Shown: piece by piece, positions 1-9,623 of the stretch
Position numbering within the stretch: position 1 is the stretch's first letter
Layout: each line of letters opens with the position of its first letter
Origin: Nostoc sp. B(2019)
GTDB taxonomy: Bacteria > Cyanobacteriota > Cyanobacteriia > Cyanobacteriales > Nostocaceae
Length of the DNA: 64,000 nucleotides
Assembly: GCF_010091925.1 (NCBI RefSeq)
Contig: NZ_WVID01000010.1
Location: forward strand, 91,298 to 155,297
Reading direction: 5' to 3'
Position numbers and translations under genes: made by a program
Notes under the pieces: model-generated
What the model was told of the DNA's origin: nothing
Seen by the model: the letters and a program-made list of their open reading frames with translations, nothing else
Databases searched by the model: none

Positions 1-1
1 T

Positions 2-775
2 TACCGACGAGGTTTAGCGCATTATCAACTAGGAGATTATGAAGGAGCGATCGCAGATTATTCTCAGGCAATTCAGATAAATCTTCATGATGCTAAATCT
101 TACAATAAACGAGGTTTAGCTTTATATCAACTGGGGCGATTAGAAGAAGCAATTGATGATTATACCCAAGCGATCAGAATTAATCCTAATGTTGCTGTAG
201 CTTATAAAAACCGTGCTGAAGCACGTTCTCATATAGGAGATAACCAGGGAGCAATTGAGGATTATACTCAAGCTATCAAAATTAATCCCGATTATGCTGA
301 TACTTCCAAAAGCCGGGGAATCTCTCGTTATCTCTTAGGATATCAGCCGGGATTTACTCAAGCAATTAAGATTAATACTCAAGATGCCAATGCTTATAAA
401 AATCGTGGTAATGCTCGTTCTGACTTAGGAGATTACGAAGGAGCAATTGAAGATTATACTCAGGCAATCCAAATTAATCCTAATTATGCCGATGCTTATT
501 ACAACCGTGGTAATGCTCGTTTTGACTTAGGAGATTACGAAGGGGCAATTGAAGATTATACTCAGGCAATTCAAATTAATCCCAACTATGCTGACTCCTA
601 TTACAATCGTGGTAATATTCGTTTAGAAAAGGGAGATAAACAGGGGGGAATTGAAGATTTTCAAAAAGCAGCAGATATTTATCGGAAAGAAGGCAAGTTA
701 GAAGCACTTAAAGATACACAGGCAAGAATATTAGACTTAGAAATAGAAGAATCATTAGATATTTTAAACTTCTAA
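2..775 (+). CDS. TPR-repeat protein, C-terminal part (gene starts before the window)
   Basis: The reading frame is open from base 2 to a TAA at 773-775, giving 257 residues with no start inside the window. It is built from 34-residue tetratricopeptide repeats with the usual pattern (A-Y-x-N-R-G-x-A-R, G-D-Y-x-x-A-I-x-D-Y-x-x-A-I, N-P-x-x-A). At least six repeats are visible; the one near bases 300-370 is degenerate, with helix A shortened. TPR arrays bind other proteins and have no catalysis of their own; the N-terminal domain that would give the role is outside the window. The last repeats are nearly identical at DNA level (period 102 bp at 404, 506 and 608), a recent duplication. The final 45 residues leave the repeat pattern and are rich in Glu, Leu and Lys, likely a capping helix. 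Confidence 0.9.
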   Translation, partial: YRRGLAHYQLGDYEGAIADYSQAIQINLHDAKSYNKRGLALYQLGRLEEAIDDYTQAIRINPNVAVAYKNRAEARSHIGDNQGAIEDYTQAIKINPDYADTSKSRGISRYLLGYQPGFTQAIKINTQDANAYKNRGNARSDLGDYEGAIEDYTQAIQINPNYADAYYNRGNARFDLGDYEGAIEDYTQAIQINPNYADSYYNRGNIRLEKGDKQGGIEDFQKAADIYRKEGKLEALKDTQARILDLEIEESLDILNF

Positions 776-834
776 AAAAGCAAATATACCCAGCGATTAG
801 AAATCGCAGTTCATCTTGCATACAAACAAAGTAT

Positions 835-872
835 GCCTGCGTGGACTCCAGGAATTTGAAACCCACGTAGGC
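835..872. repeat. Imperfect inverted repeat (hairpin) after the TPR gene
   Basis: GCCTGCGTGG at 835-844 can pair with CCACGTAGGC at 863-872 with one mismatch, separated by 18 bases. It lies between two convergent genes and has no T-run. It looks like one of the dispersed palindromic repeats of this genome and not a classical terminator. Confidence 0.5.
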
Positions 873-935
873 AGAATTTTAAGAGCCAAATTTTCAAGAG
901 TATGCGGGAATTTATTCTGCGTAAGTCTTTGAAAA

Positions 936-1592
936 TTAAAAATAATATTTGCGATCGCGTACCCACATACTTACAGGTACAGCTTGACCTTGTGCATTCA
1001 CTTTAACTTCCACTACTATTGGTTGCGGCTGTCCTGGTTTAATTGGTCGGGCAGTTGAGATATCTTTGTTAATATCGTTCCGTTGATCCTCTGGGATGTA
1101 ATAAGTTTCCAAGCCATAAGTAATCGAATTATAGCCACTATACTGACCTTTCAAGGCTATCTGATTTGCAGCTAGAGAAGTTGGGAACTGTCCACTTACT
1201 CGCACAGGTTTCCAAGCTTGAGGAATTCCACCAGAGGCTTTTTGTTCTTCCAAAATGATGTACAAGCTGGTTCCCCGCGCTAAAGGATCGTATTGTTTGT
1301 TATTACCAGGATTTTGCTTGACCAAATCTGCCCAACCCGGAAGTTTTGTTAAATTATCTGTGCGAGAAATTTCATAGTTTAGTGTTACAGAATAACCCCG
1401 CAGCAAATCGTAAGGATCTACAGGTAGAGTTTGCAAGATAGCCGTTTTGCCTGTAACCAACGTGTAAACTGATTGGGCTGGTACTGACAAGATGATCGCT
1501 GTTTGAATTAGTAGGGGAACCACAAATCGCCAAAGAGTTATGGGTTTTTCTGGAGGTTCATTTTGCAAAAGTAATACTTCGTTAGTTTCCAT
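936..1592 (-). CDS. GDYXXLXY-family membrane-anchored protein
   Basis: The 218-residue protein has one hydrophobic segment at about residues 21-45, then a soluble, probably extracytoplasmic domain. The segment P-Y-D-L-L-R-G-Y-S-V-T-L-N-Y at about residues 59-72 matches the signature that names the GDYXXLXY family. Members usually stand next to a DUF2157 membrane protein, which is the gene just upstream here (spacing 54 bp to its stop). The two are very likely one operon and act together at the membrane, but no biochemical function is established for either. The ATG start is preceded by a purine-rich AGGAG-like stretch. Confidence 0.85.
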   Translation of the reverse strand: METNEVLLLQNEPPEKPITLWRFVVPLLIQTAIILSVPAQSVYTLVTGKTAILQTLPVDPYDLLRGYSVTLNYEISRTDNLTKLPGWADLVKQNPGNNKQYDPLARGTSLYIILEEQKASGGIPQAWKPVRVSGQFPTSLAANQIALKGQYSGYNSITYGLETYYIPEDQRNDINKDISTARPIKPGQPQPIVVEVKVNAQGQAVPVSMWVRDRKYYF

Positions 1593-1646
1593 AGGAGATA
1601 ATCCTAAAAAGGATTTTTGAATTACTAATTTTTTCCAGTTTTAATC

Positions 1647-3095
1647 TCACGAACGATGAGTTGAAGAAGCTGATGAAGCTGGTAAAGTTGACAAATAGCG
1701 TTCAAACCACAAGCCGGCAAAAATTACAGCAACACCGCATAAGATAAAAACAAAAGATTTGAATAATAAGGCGGTGTCGTATTCCAGCATTCGGCTGATA
1801 ATTTGTAGTGTTAATAAAAATATCCCACCCCAAAAAGCCTGTCGTTGTCCTAACTCCAGCGCTTCACGAACTAGTCCAAACCCTAACACTGCTAAAAGAA
1901 CATTAAACGCAAATATGGGAATGGCTGGAATTGGAGTGATAGCTTGATGAATGAAAATCAATAGGGCAGTTATAACAATCAAACTACCAATAAAGATTGT
2001 TTTTACATCAATTCCTTGGCGTTCTTGGTTACGTGTTGGGCGTAGCAAATGCCACCATTGCCACAGAGCTAAAACTGTGAAAATTGCCACATCAATAAAG
2101 GGTAGCCAGGTTGCGAGGGAAGTGTTGCGAAATTGAGCTTGATAACCAACAGTTCGAGCTTCCCATAGCCAACGGAAAGACAAGAAATAAAACATGATAC
2201 TGAAAAACGCTAGAGTTAGAGTCCGTGCAAAGGGCTGAAATAGCCTGGAAGAGACTCGCACAAACAGCAAATCATCATAACTCCACAATAATGCTGGCGG
2301 AAGAACAAATGTGGCTATAGCAATCCAAGGCGGAGCATCTGTATATGTTAATATTTCCAGTGATTTAAGATGAAATTGCCAGGATATAACAAATGCGATC
2401 GCGGCAATTCTAAAAATCCAACGGGAACGACACTGATAAGCTAGAGGTACAAACAATACACTTAAAGCTAAGGGTATATGTTCTATTACTATCCGCCCCA
2501 AGGTAAGCTCATTTCGTGTAGAGTACCAATCGAATAATCCTGTTGAATACCCAATTAGCACTAAAATCAAGGCAAGCATCCCCAAGGAAGTCAAGCGTAG
2601 ACTGTAAGCCATTAGCAAAACAGCCAATCCCCAACCTAAAAAAAGTTCGTAACTTGAACCGCTAATGTGGAACATCTGCGCCAACAGCGCCATATTTGCG
2701 CCTATGGTCAACGCACCTAAAATTAGTAAGCCTTCTCCGAAAACCTGTTGACGACGTTTTCGGCTTCTTGGAGAGATATTATTGTTTGCGGGTTGTCTCC
2801 ACAAGCTAAAACCAGCAATATTAGTTGTCAGGAATAAACTTAGCAGTAGTATTAACCTGGCTTCTCTGGTCAAAGCTTGCCAGTTTGCAGCTACAAAAGT
2901 AATTACACCTAAGCCTAACAATGTTGCACCCACTGCGATCAAGATAAAAACGAAGCGATCGCGAGCAGCCGTTTCTAGATTATTAAATTGATATTTTTGT
3001 GCGAGTACTTGGTAAAAATCCGCATCAATAAGTCCTTCATCCTGCCACAGTTGCGCTTCTTGACGCAACTGGCGGCGAAAATTATCAAATATCAT
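1647..3095 (-). CDS. DUF2157 domain multi-pass membrane protein
   Basis: A soluble N-terminal segment (about 45 residues, R-x-x-L-R-x-E-x-x-L-W-x-x-x-G-L-I) is followed by about a dozen hydrophobic helices, the layout of DUF2157 proteins. I place the start at the ATG at 3095 (482 residues) because GGAGAAGG sits just upstream; a TTG eight codons earlier (3119) extends the frame but destroys that ribosome site's role. It lies directly upstream of the GDYXXLXY gene, its usual partner. The function is unknown; a role in envelope sensing or transport would be a guess. Confidence 0.85.
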   Translation of the reverse strand: MIFDNFRRQLRQEAQLWQDEGLIDADFYQVLAQKYQFNNLETAARDRFVFILIAVGATLLGLGVITFVAANWQALTREARLILLLSLFLTTNIAGFSLWRQPANNNISPRSRKRRQQVFGEGLLILGALTIGANMALLAQMFHISGSSYELFLGWGLAVLLMAYSLRLTSLGMLALILVLIGYSTGLFDWYSTRNELTLGRIVIEHIPLALSVLFVPLAYQCRSRWIFRIAAIAFVISWQFHLKSLEILTYTDAPPWIAIATFVLPPALLWSYDDLLFVRVSSRLFQPFARTLTLAFFSIMFYFLSFRWLWEARTVGYQAQFRNTSLATWLPFIDVAIFTVLALWQWWHLLRPTRNQERQGIDVKTIFIGSLIVITALLIFIHQAITPIPAIPIFAFNVLLAVLGFGLVREALELGQRQAFWGGIFLLTLQIISRMLEYDTALLFKSFVFILCGVAVIFAGLWFERYLSTLPASSASSTHRS

Positions 3096-3705
3096 GACCT
3101 TCTCCGATGCTATAAGCAAATTGGATATGTGACGAGAATTACGCTCGTCGTTAGAACGTGATTAATTATACTTTCAATATCAATACTGTATTTTACGAAA
3201 ATTTTATTCTTGAAATCCTCGTATTTCGACTGAATCTTAATATCACTCGCCAGTTCCCAAAAGCTTATTATTTCCCTCCCCCCCGACTGAGATGCTTGAG
3301 GATGGGTGATTTGACTATGATCAATTTGAGTTTTGACTGAGGAGATAAAGGGAGCGATCGCGTTACTCTTAAATTAATCGGAGTTTTTTGGGTATGAGTA
3401 ATGGGGAAGAGTAAACAGATACCCACGCAGCAGGGCAGCTTTCACCCAACACCTACTGTCTTGACAGGATTTCCCACCACTTTTGATGAAGAAATTAGAC
3501 TACGGGGAAATACCACTTTTACAAGACGTGAACACCGATCTAGGCGATCGCCCCCGTCTTCTTACAATATCCATTGAGAACAAAAAATTTCTTTCCTTAG
3601 CGACGAACACTATGCAAGGGCGAGAAGAACCCCCCAAGGTTCAGATAGCCGACTTCTCTTTGCACGCAAGTGTTTTCCTTTTGTGGTTCCTTATTCCAAA
3701 AGCCT
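3096..3705. other. 610-base spacer between divergent DUF2157 gene and clpB
   Basis: It holds the clpB promoter region, HIP1 sites near 3354 and 3544 and a C-tract near 3278. I see no CIRCE dyad (TTAGCACTC-N9-GAGTGCTAA). A 78-codon frame at 3483-3719 runs into the clpB start but has no coding-like features and is not called. Confidence 0.5.
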
Positions 3706-6348
3706 ATGCAACCTACTAATCCCAACCAATTTACAGAAAAAGCCTGGGAAGCGATCGCTCATACTCAGGATATTGTCAAACAATACCAACAACAGCAGAT
3801 AGAAAGCGAACACTTGTTGAAAGCGCTGCTGGAGCAAGATGGACTTGCTAACGTTATTTTGACCAAAGCAGGTGTTAACCTGCAAAAACTGCGCGAGCCT
3901 CTTACAGAGGGGCTTCGCCAACGTACTGAACAATTTCTTCAACGTCAGCCGAAAGTATCTGGTAGCAGCAGTTCTGTATACTTGGGACGAAGTTTAGATA
4001 AACTTCTCGACCGAGCGGACGCCTATCGTCAAGAATTCAAAGACGAATATATCTCAATTGAACATTTGTTACTGGCTTACGCCAAAGATGACCGCTTTGG
4101 CAAAGCTTTATTCCAAGAATTCGGTTTAGACGAAGGCAAGCTTAAAAATATTATTAAACAAGTTCGTGGGAGCCAAAAAGTGACCGACCAAAATCCAGAA
4201 GGCAAATACGAAGCACTGGAAAAATACGGGCGTGACCTCACGGAAGCTGCTCGTAAAGGTCAACTTGATCCAGTGATTGGGCGCGATGATGAGATTCGCC
4301 GCACAGTGCAAATTCTGTCACGCCGCACCAAGAATAACCCTGTGCTAATTGGTGAACCAGGCGTTGGTAAAACTGCGATCGCCGAAGGACTAGCACAGCG
4401 TATCGTTGCTGGTGATGTACCTCAGTCGCTCAAAGACCGCAAGCTCATCGCTTTAGATATGGGTGCTTTGATTGCGGGGGCAAAATTCCGGGGTGAATTT
4501 GAAGAACGCCTGAAAGCAGTATTAAAAGAAGTGACTGAATCCGGCGGTAATATCGTTTTATTTATCGATGAGATTCACACCGTTGTCGGCGCTGGTGCAA
4601 CTCAAGGCGCGATGGATGCGGGTAATTTACTAAAACCAATGTTGGCGCGGGGCGAATTGCGCTGTATTGGGGCGACAACCCTGGATGAATACCGCAAATA
4701 TATCGAAAAAGATGCTGCCTTAGAAAGACGCTTCCAGCAAGTTTATGTAGATCAACCCAGTGTAGAAGATACTATTTCGATTTTGCGCGGGTTGAGAGAA
4801 CGTTATGAAAACCACCACGGGGTGAAGATTTCTGATAGTGCTTTAGTTGCAGCGGCCATATTGTCGAGTCGATATATTAGCGATCGCTTCTTACCAGATA
4901 AAGCCATTGATTTGGTAGACGAAGCCGCCGCGAGACTGAAAATGGAAATTACTTCCAAACCAGAAGAACTCGACGAAATTGATCGCAAGATTCTGCAATT
5001 GGAAATGGAGAAGCTATCACTACAAAAAGAAAGCGATGCAGCTTCTCGTGAACGCTTAGAAAGATTAGAAAAAGAAATTGCTGATCTCAAAGAAGAACAA
5101 AGAACACTCAATGCTCAATGGCAATCAGAAAAAGATATCATCGATAAAATTCAATCTGTGAAAAAAGAGATTGAACGAGTCAATCTAGAGATTCAGCAAT
5201 CAGAACGTGACTACGATCTCAATCGTGCTGCGGAGTTAAAATTTGGCAAGTTAACTAGTTTGTATCGCCAATTAGAAGCGGCAGAAAATGAACTGGCAAA
5301 TACCCAAAAGACTGGTAAATCGTTGTTACGCGAGGAAGTAACAGAAGCAGACATTGCCGAAATTATTTCTAAGTGGACAGGAATTCCTATTAGCAAGTTG
5401 GTGGAATCGGAAAAAGAAAAACTGCTGCACTTAGAAGATGAACTACATCACCGAGTCATTGGACAAGATGAAGCAGTCACAGCTGTAGCGGATGCAATTC
5501 AGCGATCGCGCGCTGGACTGGCTGATCCTAATCGTCCGATTGCTAGCTTTATTTTCCTTGGGCCTACGGGTGTGGGTAAAACTGAGTTGGCGAAAGCGCT
5601 AGCGGCGTATATGTTCGACACTGAAGACGCGCTGGTGCGAATTGATATGTCGGAGTATATGGAGAAACACGCTGTTTCTCGGTTGATTGGTGCGCCTCCA
5701 GGATACGTCGGTTACGAAGAAGGCGGACAATTAACGGAAGCGATTCGGCGTCGTCCTTACTCAGTGATTCTCTTCGACGAAATCGAGAAAGCACACCCCG
5801 ATGTATTTAATATCTTCCTGCAAATTCTTGATGATGGTCGTGTTACTGATGCCCAAGGCCATAAAGTGGACTTCAAGAACGCTATTATCATCATGACCAG
5901 CAACATCGGTTCACAGTACATTCTCGATGTCGCCGGGGATAACGCACACTATGACGAAATGCGCCGCCGGGTGATGGAGGCAATGCGAAATAGCTTCCGT
6001 CCAGAGTTCCTCAACCGGATTGATGAAATTATTATCTTCCACGGCTTGGATAAGAAGGAATTGCGGCAGATTGTGCTGTTACAAGTAGAGAGATTGCGGC
6101 AAAGACTTGGCGATCGCAAGATATCTCTAAGACTTTCTGATGTTGCTCTTGACTTTTTAGCAGAAGTAGGATACGACCCCGTATTCGGAGCGCGTCCCTT
6201 GAAGCGAGCAATTCAGCGAGAGTTAGAAACTCAAATTGCTAAGGCAATTTTGCGCGGCGAATTTAACGACGGCGACACCATCTTTGTGGATGTGGAGAAT
6301 GAACGCCTTTCTTTTAGTCGCTTACCTGTTGAGTTGTTTACCAGCTAA
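3706..6348 (+). CDS. clpB: ATP-dependent disaggregase chaperone ClpB
   Basis: ClpB is a hexameric AAA+ machine that, with DnaK, pulls polypeptides out of aggregates in the cytosol. The Clp N-domain covers about residues 1-145. NBD1 has Walker A G-E-P-G-V-G-K-T near residue 216 and Walker B V-L-F-I-D-E near 284. The long Glu/Lys/Leu-rich middle coiled coil covers about 410-530. NBD2 has G-P-T-G-V-G-K-T near 620 and V-I-L-F-D-E after it. I chose the ATG at 3706 (880 residues) because M-Q-P-T-N-P-N-x-F-T is the usual family N-terminus; a GTG at 3670 would add 12 unlikely residues. It is a single-gene unit with a strong terminator. Heat control is expected, but no known heat-shock box was seen. 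Confidence 0.97.
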   Translation: MQPTNPNQFTEKAWEAIAHTQDIVKQYQQQQIESEHLLKALLEQDGLANVILTKAGVNLQKLREPLTEGLRQRTEQFLQRQPKVSGSSSSVYLGRSLDKLLDRADAYRQEFKDEYISIEHLLLAYAKDDRFGKALFQEFGLDEGKLKNIIKQVRGSQKVTDQNPEGKYEALEKYGRDLTEAARKGQLDPVIGRDDEIRRTVQILSRRTKNNPVLIGEPGVGKTAIAEGLAQRIVAGDVPQSLKDRKLIALDMGALIAGAKFRGEFEERLKAVLKEVTESGGNIVLFIDEIHTVVGAGATQGAMDAGNLLKPMLARGELRCIGATTLDEYRKYIEKDAALERRFQQVYVDQPSVEDTISILRGLRERYENHHGVKISDSALVAAAILSSRYISDRFLPDKAIDLVDEAAARLKMEITSKPEELDEIDRKILQLEMEKLSLQKESDAASRERLERLEKEIADLKEEQRTLNAQWQSEKDIIDKIQSVKKEIERVNLEIQQSERDYDLNRAAELKFGKLTSLYRQLEAAENELANTQKTGKSLLREEVTEADIAEIISKWTGIPISKLVESEKEKLLHLEDELHHRVIGQDEAVTAVADAIQRSRAGLADPNRPIASFIFLGPTGVGKTELAKALAAYMFDTEDALVRIDMSEYMEKHAVSRLIGAPPGYVGYEEGGQLTEAIRRRPYSVILFDEIEKAHPDVFNIFLQILDDGRVTDAQGHKVDFKNAIIIMTSNIGSQYILDVAGDNAHYDEMRRRVMEAMRNSFRPEFLNRIDEIIIFHGLDKKELRQIVLLQVERLRQRLGDRKISLRLSDVALDFLAEVGYDPVFGARPLKRAIQRELETQIAKAILRGEFNDGDTIFVDVENERLSFSRLPVELFTS

Positions 6349-6364
6349 TTCCAGATAATCTCAC

Positions 6365-6405
6365 AAAAAAACGCAGAGGCGCTGAGAACGTCTTTGCGTT
6401 TTTTT
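6365..6405 (+). terminator. Rho-independent terminator of clpB
   Basis: AAAAAAACGCAGAG (6365-6378) pairs with CTTTGCGTTTTTTT (6392-6405) with one mismatch, 17 bases after the clpB stop and ending in a run of seven T. Confidence 0.9.
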
Positions 6406-6588
6406 GTGTAACTTACCGTGAAGCCAACATTCCATCGTTATATTTGGTGGGCTGATAAGCTGCTTTATCCCTTGGTAGGGACGGCATTTTAGACTATCTG
6501 TCCAAGTTCCGCGTTAAGTTCTCACGAGTTTATCCGAGAGACAAGGTGTTGTTATGCTAAAAGTTGAGGACAAGTAGTTAAATTAAGA

Positions 6589-6987
6589 TTGGCGGTTCGT
6601 AACGTGGATGTTTTAATTGAGTCAACAAGGGGCTTTGAAAAGGATATTGTTAGGCTGAGTGAAGATGAGAAAGCAACAGCTATTCAAAAAATCAACGATT
6701 GCGCCAGCCTTTTCCCAACTCAAAAAGCTGATGTTTATCGTAAGCTGCGCCGTCTTCCCCTACCTTCAGACCTTAATGGTTACGAATCTTCACTTTACAT
6801 ACTACGGGTTTCTCAAAAATTAAGCGTGATTTTGGCAGTTGACGAAGATCCAATTTTTGGGCAAGTTATCTTTACTCTTTTTCGAGCAGTCAAACATGAT
6901 GACATCGATAAAGTATATAAAGATGTAGCAGATTCTTTGTATCAAGAGCTACTTCATGACAATCGAGAAACTGCCCAGATCCCCTAA
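6589..6987 (+). CDS. RelE/ParE-like small protein (first of a tandem pair)
   Basis: A 132-residue product whose layout resembles the RelE/ParE toxin fold: F-E-K-D-I-x-R-L, then K-I-N, then Y-R-K-L-R-R-L and a C-terminal beta region ending V-I-F-T-L-F-R-A-V-K-H-D-D. RelE-type toxins cut or block mRNA at the ribosome; ParE-type act on gyrase. No catalytic residues can be assigned with confidence. The frame opens at a TTG (6589); a GTG at 6604 is an alternative and neither has a clear ribosome site. The next gene begins 8 bases after the stop and is also RelE-like, so there is no ordinary antitoxin here. The pair lies between clpB and a relic of a clpB 3' end, a sign of a past insertion or recombination. 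Confidence 0.6.
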   Translation: MAVRNVDVLIESTRGFEKDIVRLSEDEKATAIQKINDCASLFPTQKADVYRKLRRLPLPSDLNGYESSLYILRVSQKLSVILAVDEDPIFGQVIFTLFRAVKHDDIDKVYKDVADSLYQELLHDNRETAQIP

Positions 6988-6995
6988 GCTTGTTT

Positions 6996-7331
6996 ATGGC
7001 ACAAACCCTTAGTCTCTGCGATGAATATGGCATTATTTACCAAGCCATGAAAATTTTGCCAGATGATGAGCTAAAGATTGCTTTTCTTGAAGCTTTAGCA
7101 GAGTTAGAAGATAACGAATGTCATAGAACAAGAAAATTTCCAAAAACGAGACTGCATAAAGTAAAGGGTGTAAAGCAGGCAATTTACCGGGCTGATATTG
7201 ATAAAGTCTCAGGCTGGCGCATCCACGTTCAATACATTAATGGGCAGATTCATCTCAAGGATATTATTGAGGGGCAAAGGCATGATGATGTGATTGAGGT
7301 GATTAAATCTAAGAAGGTACGCTACGAATAA
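6996..7331 (+). CDS. RelE-like small protein (second of a tandem pair)
   Basis: The ATG at 6996 gives 111 residues; a TTG two codons upstream is also possible. The N-terminal third is acidic and helical (L-P-D-D-E-L-K-I-A-F-L-E-A-L-A-E-L-E-D). The rest is basic and beta-rich (K-T-R-L-H-K-V-K-G, G-W-R-I-H-V-Q-Y, H-L-K-D-I-I-E-G-Q-R-H-D-D-V), as in RelE-superfamily toxins. The acidic N-terminal helix could act as a built-in or partner-neutralising element, which is inference. It is almost certainly co-transcribed with the preceding gene (8-base gap). No DNA-binding antitoxin was seen in the pair. A function as toxin, antitoxin or something else is not proven. Confidence 0.6.
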   Translation: MAQTLSLCDEYGIIYQAMKILPDDELKIAFLEALAELEDNECHRTRKFPKTRLHKVKGVKQAIYRADIDKVSGWRIHVQYINGQIHLKDIIEGQRHDDVIEVIKSKKVRYE

Positions 7332-7388
7332 TCCTCAATCCTATCCATCGTTACGCCCTAAAAAGTCGCTGCACCGGAACGCGTTAAT

Positions 7389-7457
7389 ATGGTTTATCGA
7401 ATTGCAGAGAAGCGCTTTTCTTTTCAAAGTTTACCTGTTGAGGTGTTTAATAGCTAA
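7389..7457 (+). pseudogene. Relic of a second clpB 3' end
   Basis: The 22 codons ending in TAA at 7455-7457 read M-V-Y-R-I-A-E-K-R-F-S-F-Q-S-L-P-V-E-V-F-N-S. They match the last residues of the intact ClpB ([15 protein letters not shown]) with the same stop position. The following bases (CTCACA...AGAGGCGC) also resemble the DNA after the intact clpB stop. This is what remains of a diverged clpB copy, or the original 3' end displaced by recombination. Confidence 0.75.
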
Positions 7458-7510
7458 ACGAGTTTGTCTCACATAGAGGCGCAAGAAAGAGTGCTAATAA
7501 ATATGAGTTG

Positions 7511-7545
7511 AAAAGACGCTTTTGCTATAGAGGAAAGCGTCTTTT
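7511..7545 (+). terminator. Rho-independent terminator
   Basis: AAAAGACGCTTT (7511-7522) pairs perfectly with AAAGCGTCTTTT (7534-7545) over 12 bp with an 11-base loop, followed by T. It stands where the terminator of the relic clpB copy would be and is nearly symmetric, so it may also end the DUF924 transcript arriving on the other strand. Confidence 0.85.
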
Positions 7546-7559
7546 TGTAACAAATTCTC

Positions 7560-8135
7560 CTAAAATATCGAACCTGGCTGCTGCAAAAACTCCTCTTCCT
7601 CTGGAGTTGAAGGACGTCCCAAAATACTATTGCGATGCGGAAAGCGCCCAAAACGCTCAATTATTTCTCTGTGACGAAATGCGTACTCAATTGCGCTAGT
7701 ACTATTAGGGTCATCACTGAGTTTTTGAAACAGTTTTACACATTGACGCTGATGCTCAGGATTTTCGCTGTGTTCAAAGGGCAAATAGATAAACCAACGT
7801 TGCACAGGCAATAATTCGCGATCATAGCCTTGTTTAACAGCGTGTTGCGCGGCTGAGAGTGCTTCCCAGTCGGTTGCAAAGGCTTCAGGGGTATCACGAA
7901 ACATATTTCGGGGGAATTGATCTAACAGCAGAATCAGTGCTAAACAAGTTTCAGGTAAATCTATCCACTCATCTAAATATCCTGCTGCTGCCTTTTGGTA
8001 ATCTTTGAGAAACCGGGTTCGTAGTTCCTCATCACAATCGGGTTTTTTGCTAAACCAAAATTGTCGAGGTTTGCCGTAACCCGGTTCATCAGGCTGACCA
8101 AACCAAAATTCCAAAATAGCTTTTGCCTGTGACAT
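7560..8135 (-). CDS. DUF924 family protein
   Basis: The 191-residue protein is a full-length DUF924 member. The family marks are all visible: I-L-E-F-W-F-G near the N-terminus, F-W-F-S-K-K, then L-I-L-L-L-D-Q-F-P-R-N-M-F-R and W-F-I-Y-L-P-F-E-H-S-E. The family has a TPR-like all-helical fold; no enzymatic activity is firmly assigned. The start ATG lies 5 bases after the stop of the SRPBCC gene upstream, so the two are probably one transcript. The gene ends just before a strong bidirectional-looking hairpin. Confidence 0.92.
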   Translation of the reverse strand: MSQAKAILEFWFGQPDEPGYGKPRQFWFSKKPDCDEELRTRFLKDYQKAAAGYLDEWIDLPETCLALILLLDQFPRNMFRDTPEAFATDWEALSAAQHAVKQGYDRELLPVQRWFIYLPFEHSENPEHQRQCVKLFQKLSDDPNSTSAIEYAFRHREIIERFGRFPHRNSILGRPSTPEEEEFLQQPGSIF

Positions 8136-8140
8136 TGCTG

Positions 8141-8698
8141 TTATTGACCCTTACAAAGCACTTGTCGCATTTTACGCATATTCGTAGGTAACTCGAAGTT
8201 CATTGCTTGTTGAATGAAAACTGAAGGTATTGGAATTAAAGGCGTAGCTTGCACAGTATAAGCAAGTAGTGTGCCGTTACCGCAATCTTTTAGCTCTAAA
8301 TTAGCGGCAAAATCCTCAAAAGTCCCTTTTTCCATTTGAAATTGAATTTGCTGACCAAGCACTTCTACCACGTTGAGGTAAATTTCGACTTGAGCTGTAA
8401 AGAAGAAAAAAGCTTTTTGTGCTGCTTGGTATAGATACTTGACTTCCCCTCTAGACATGACTTCACTTTTGGTGATATCGGGAAAATATTGTACCCAACG
8501 GGGGTAATCAGTTAATTGCTGCCATACTTGCGATCGCACCATCGGTAAGTACATCCAGGCTGTCACCGCACCACCCCAAGTCTTGTGCGATCGCGTCTGT
8601 ACCAAAATTTCACCTTGCACCAGCAACTTTTGCTTGTCTTGACTCCAAGCCATATCCGAACCTGTAATAATTGATTCTGAGATATAAGATGCAGACAT
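8141..8698 (-). CDS. SRPBCC (START/polyketide-cyclase-like) family protein
   Basis: The 185-residue protein shows the SRPBCC pattern: a strand region, then V-W-Q-Q-L-T-D-Y-P-R-W-V-Q-Y-F-P-D-I around residues 58-75, further strands and a C-terminal amphipathic helix. This fold binds hydrophobic ligands such as lipids, pigments or quinones in a cavity. The closest shape is the polyketide cyclase/COQ10-like group common in cyanobacteria. No ligand can be named. It is first gene of a two-gene unit with DUF924. No signal peptide or membrane helix is seen, so it is cytoplasmic or peripheral. Confidence 0.85.
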   Translation of the reverse strand: MSASYISESIITGSDMAWSQDKQKLLVQGEILVQTRSHKTWGGAVTAWMYLPMVRSQVWQQLTDYPRWVQYFPDITKSEVMSRGEVKYLYQAAQKAFFFFTAQVEIYLNVVEVLGQQIQFQMEKGTFEDFAANLELKDCGNGTLLAYTVQATPLIPIPSVFIQQAMNFELPTNMRKMRQVLCKGQ

Positions 8699-8990
8699 AT
8701 TGATTTTAGTTACTCCTCAACCATCCACCTAAAAAGGTTAAAACTCCAAGCCATTAAAACTTGATCTACTCTAACCCCTTAAATTTTAATTCCAGTCCAG
8801 ACATAATATTTTTCGGAAACTATGATTTTTTGGTAATTATTCCGATAATTTACTTAAAAAACTGTATTTTTTATCACAATTTACACTATAAGTGCTTAAG
8901 TGAATTTAATAGTAAGTAAATAGACGTAATTAAATGTTAGATAAATTTTTTGTTCGTAGTCAGCGATTTATCGCTTTGTGTAAGGTAAAT

Positions 8991-9156
8991 GAGGCGTTGT
9001 TGCATGAATAGGGAAAAATGGTAAATTTTACTTACTTCCCATTTCACGCCCAGTTTGACCATGAAGACCAAAGCGAGGTACAAAGTTCGCAATTGCACTG
9101 CTTATGATGCGGCGCTAAAGCATTGAGAGTCATAGAGCAATGGCGCAACCAAAGGT
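8991..9156 (+). mobile_element. Relic of an IS5-like insertion sequence
   Basis: GGCGTTGTTGCATGAATAGGG at 8993-9013 looks like the terminal sequence of IS5-group elements. It is followed at 9061 by an ATG and M-K-T-K-A-R-Y-K-V-R-N-C-T-A-Y-D-A-A-L-K, close to the typical IS5-group transposase N-terminus, then a stop at 9124. A few bases on, V-I-E-Q-W-R-N-Q in another frame resembles a later part of the same protein. The element is heavily deleted and cannot move. Confidence 0.6.
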
Positions 9157-9623
9157 AGCCTCCAACTATTACAGCGGCGTAGCGATGCCTTCGCTAAATA
9201 AATAATATAACTTTTATTTATCTTATTAATTATTGCAATCAAACTTGTCAATAAGTATAGACTTTTATCTATGAAACCAATTTAATATTTATTTAATATT
9301 AAGGCTTGTCAATGAACAACATTGACATGTAAAGCTGTAAGCTATTGTTAACCGCATTAAAATTTGCGATAAATCAAACTTGCGATTTATGTAAGTTTTT
9401 TCAGCCAAATTTTTGAACTGTTTTTGATCTAAGCCTTCTCAATTGGGGATTCGGATTCAGCGAGTCAATATCTAGAAAGGCACTATAGTCTGCTGATTTG
9501 CACAAAATTAAAATTTTCGTTGCTTAATTTTTCATATTCATAAAAAATGAAACTTACTCAAAGTAGCTGGCAATTTTTACCAATCAAAATTTATTTTGCT
9601 GTTTTTGTAACCACAACTCCAAT

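Noticed and set aside
3158-3340. 60-codon plus-strand frame upstream of clpB
   Set aside because: Low-complexity AT-rich frame without start signal; no support.
3483-3719. 78-codon frame ahead of clpB
   Set aside because: It overlaps the clpB start in another frame, contains HIP1-derived codons and has no recognisable features; probably chance.
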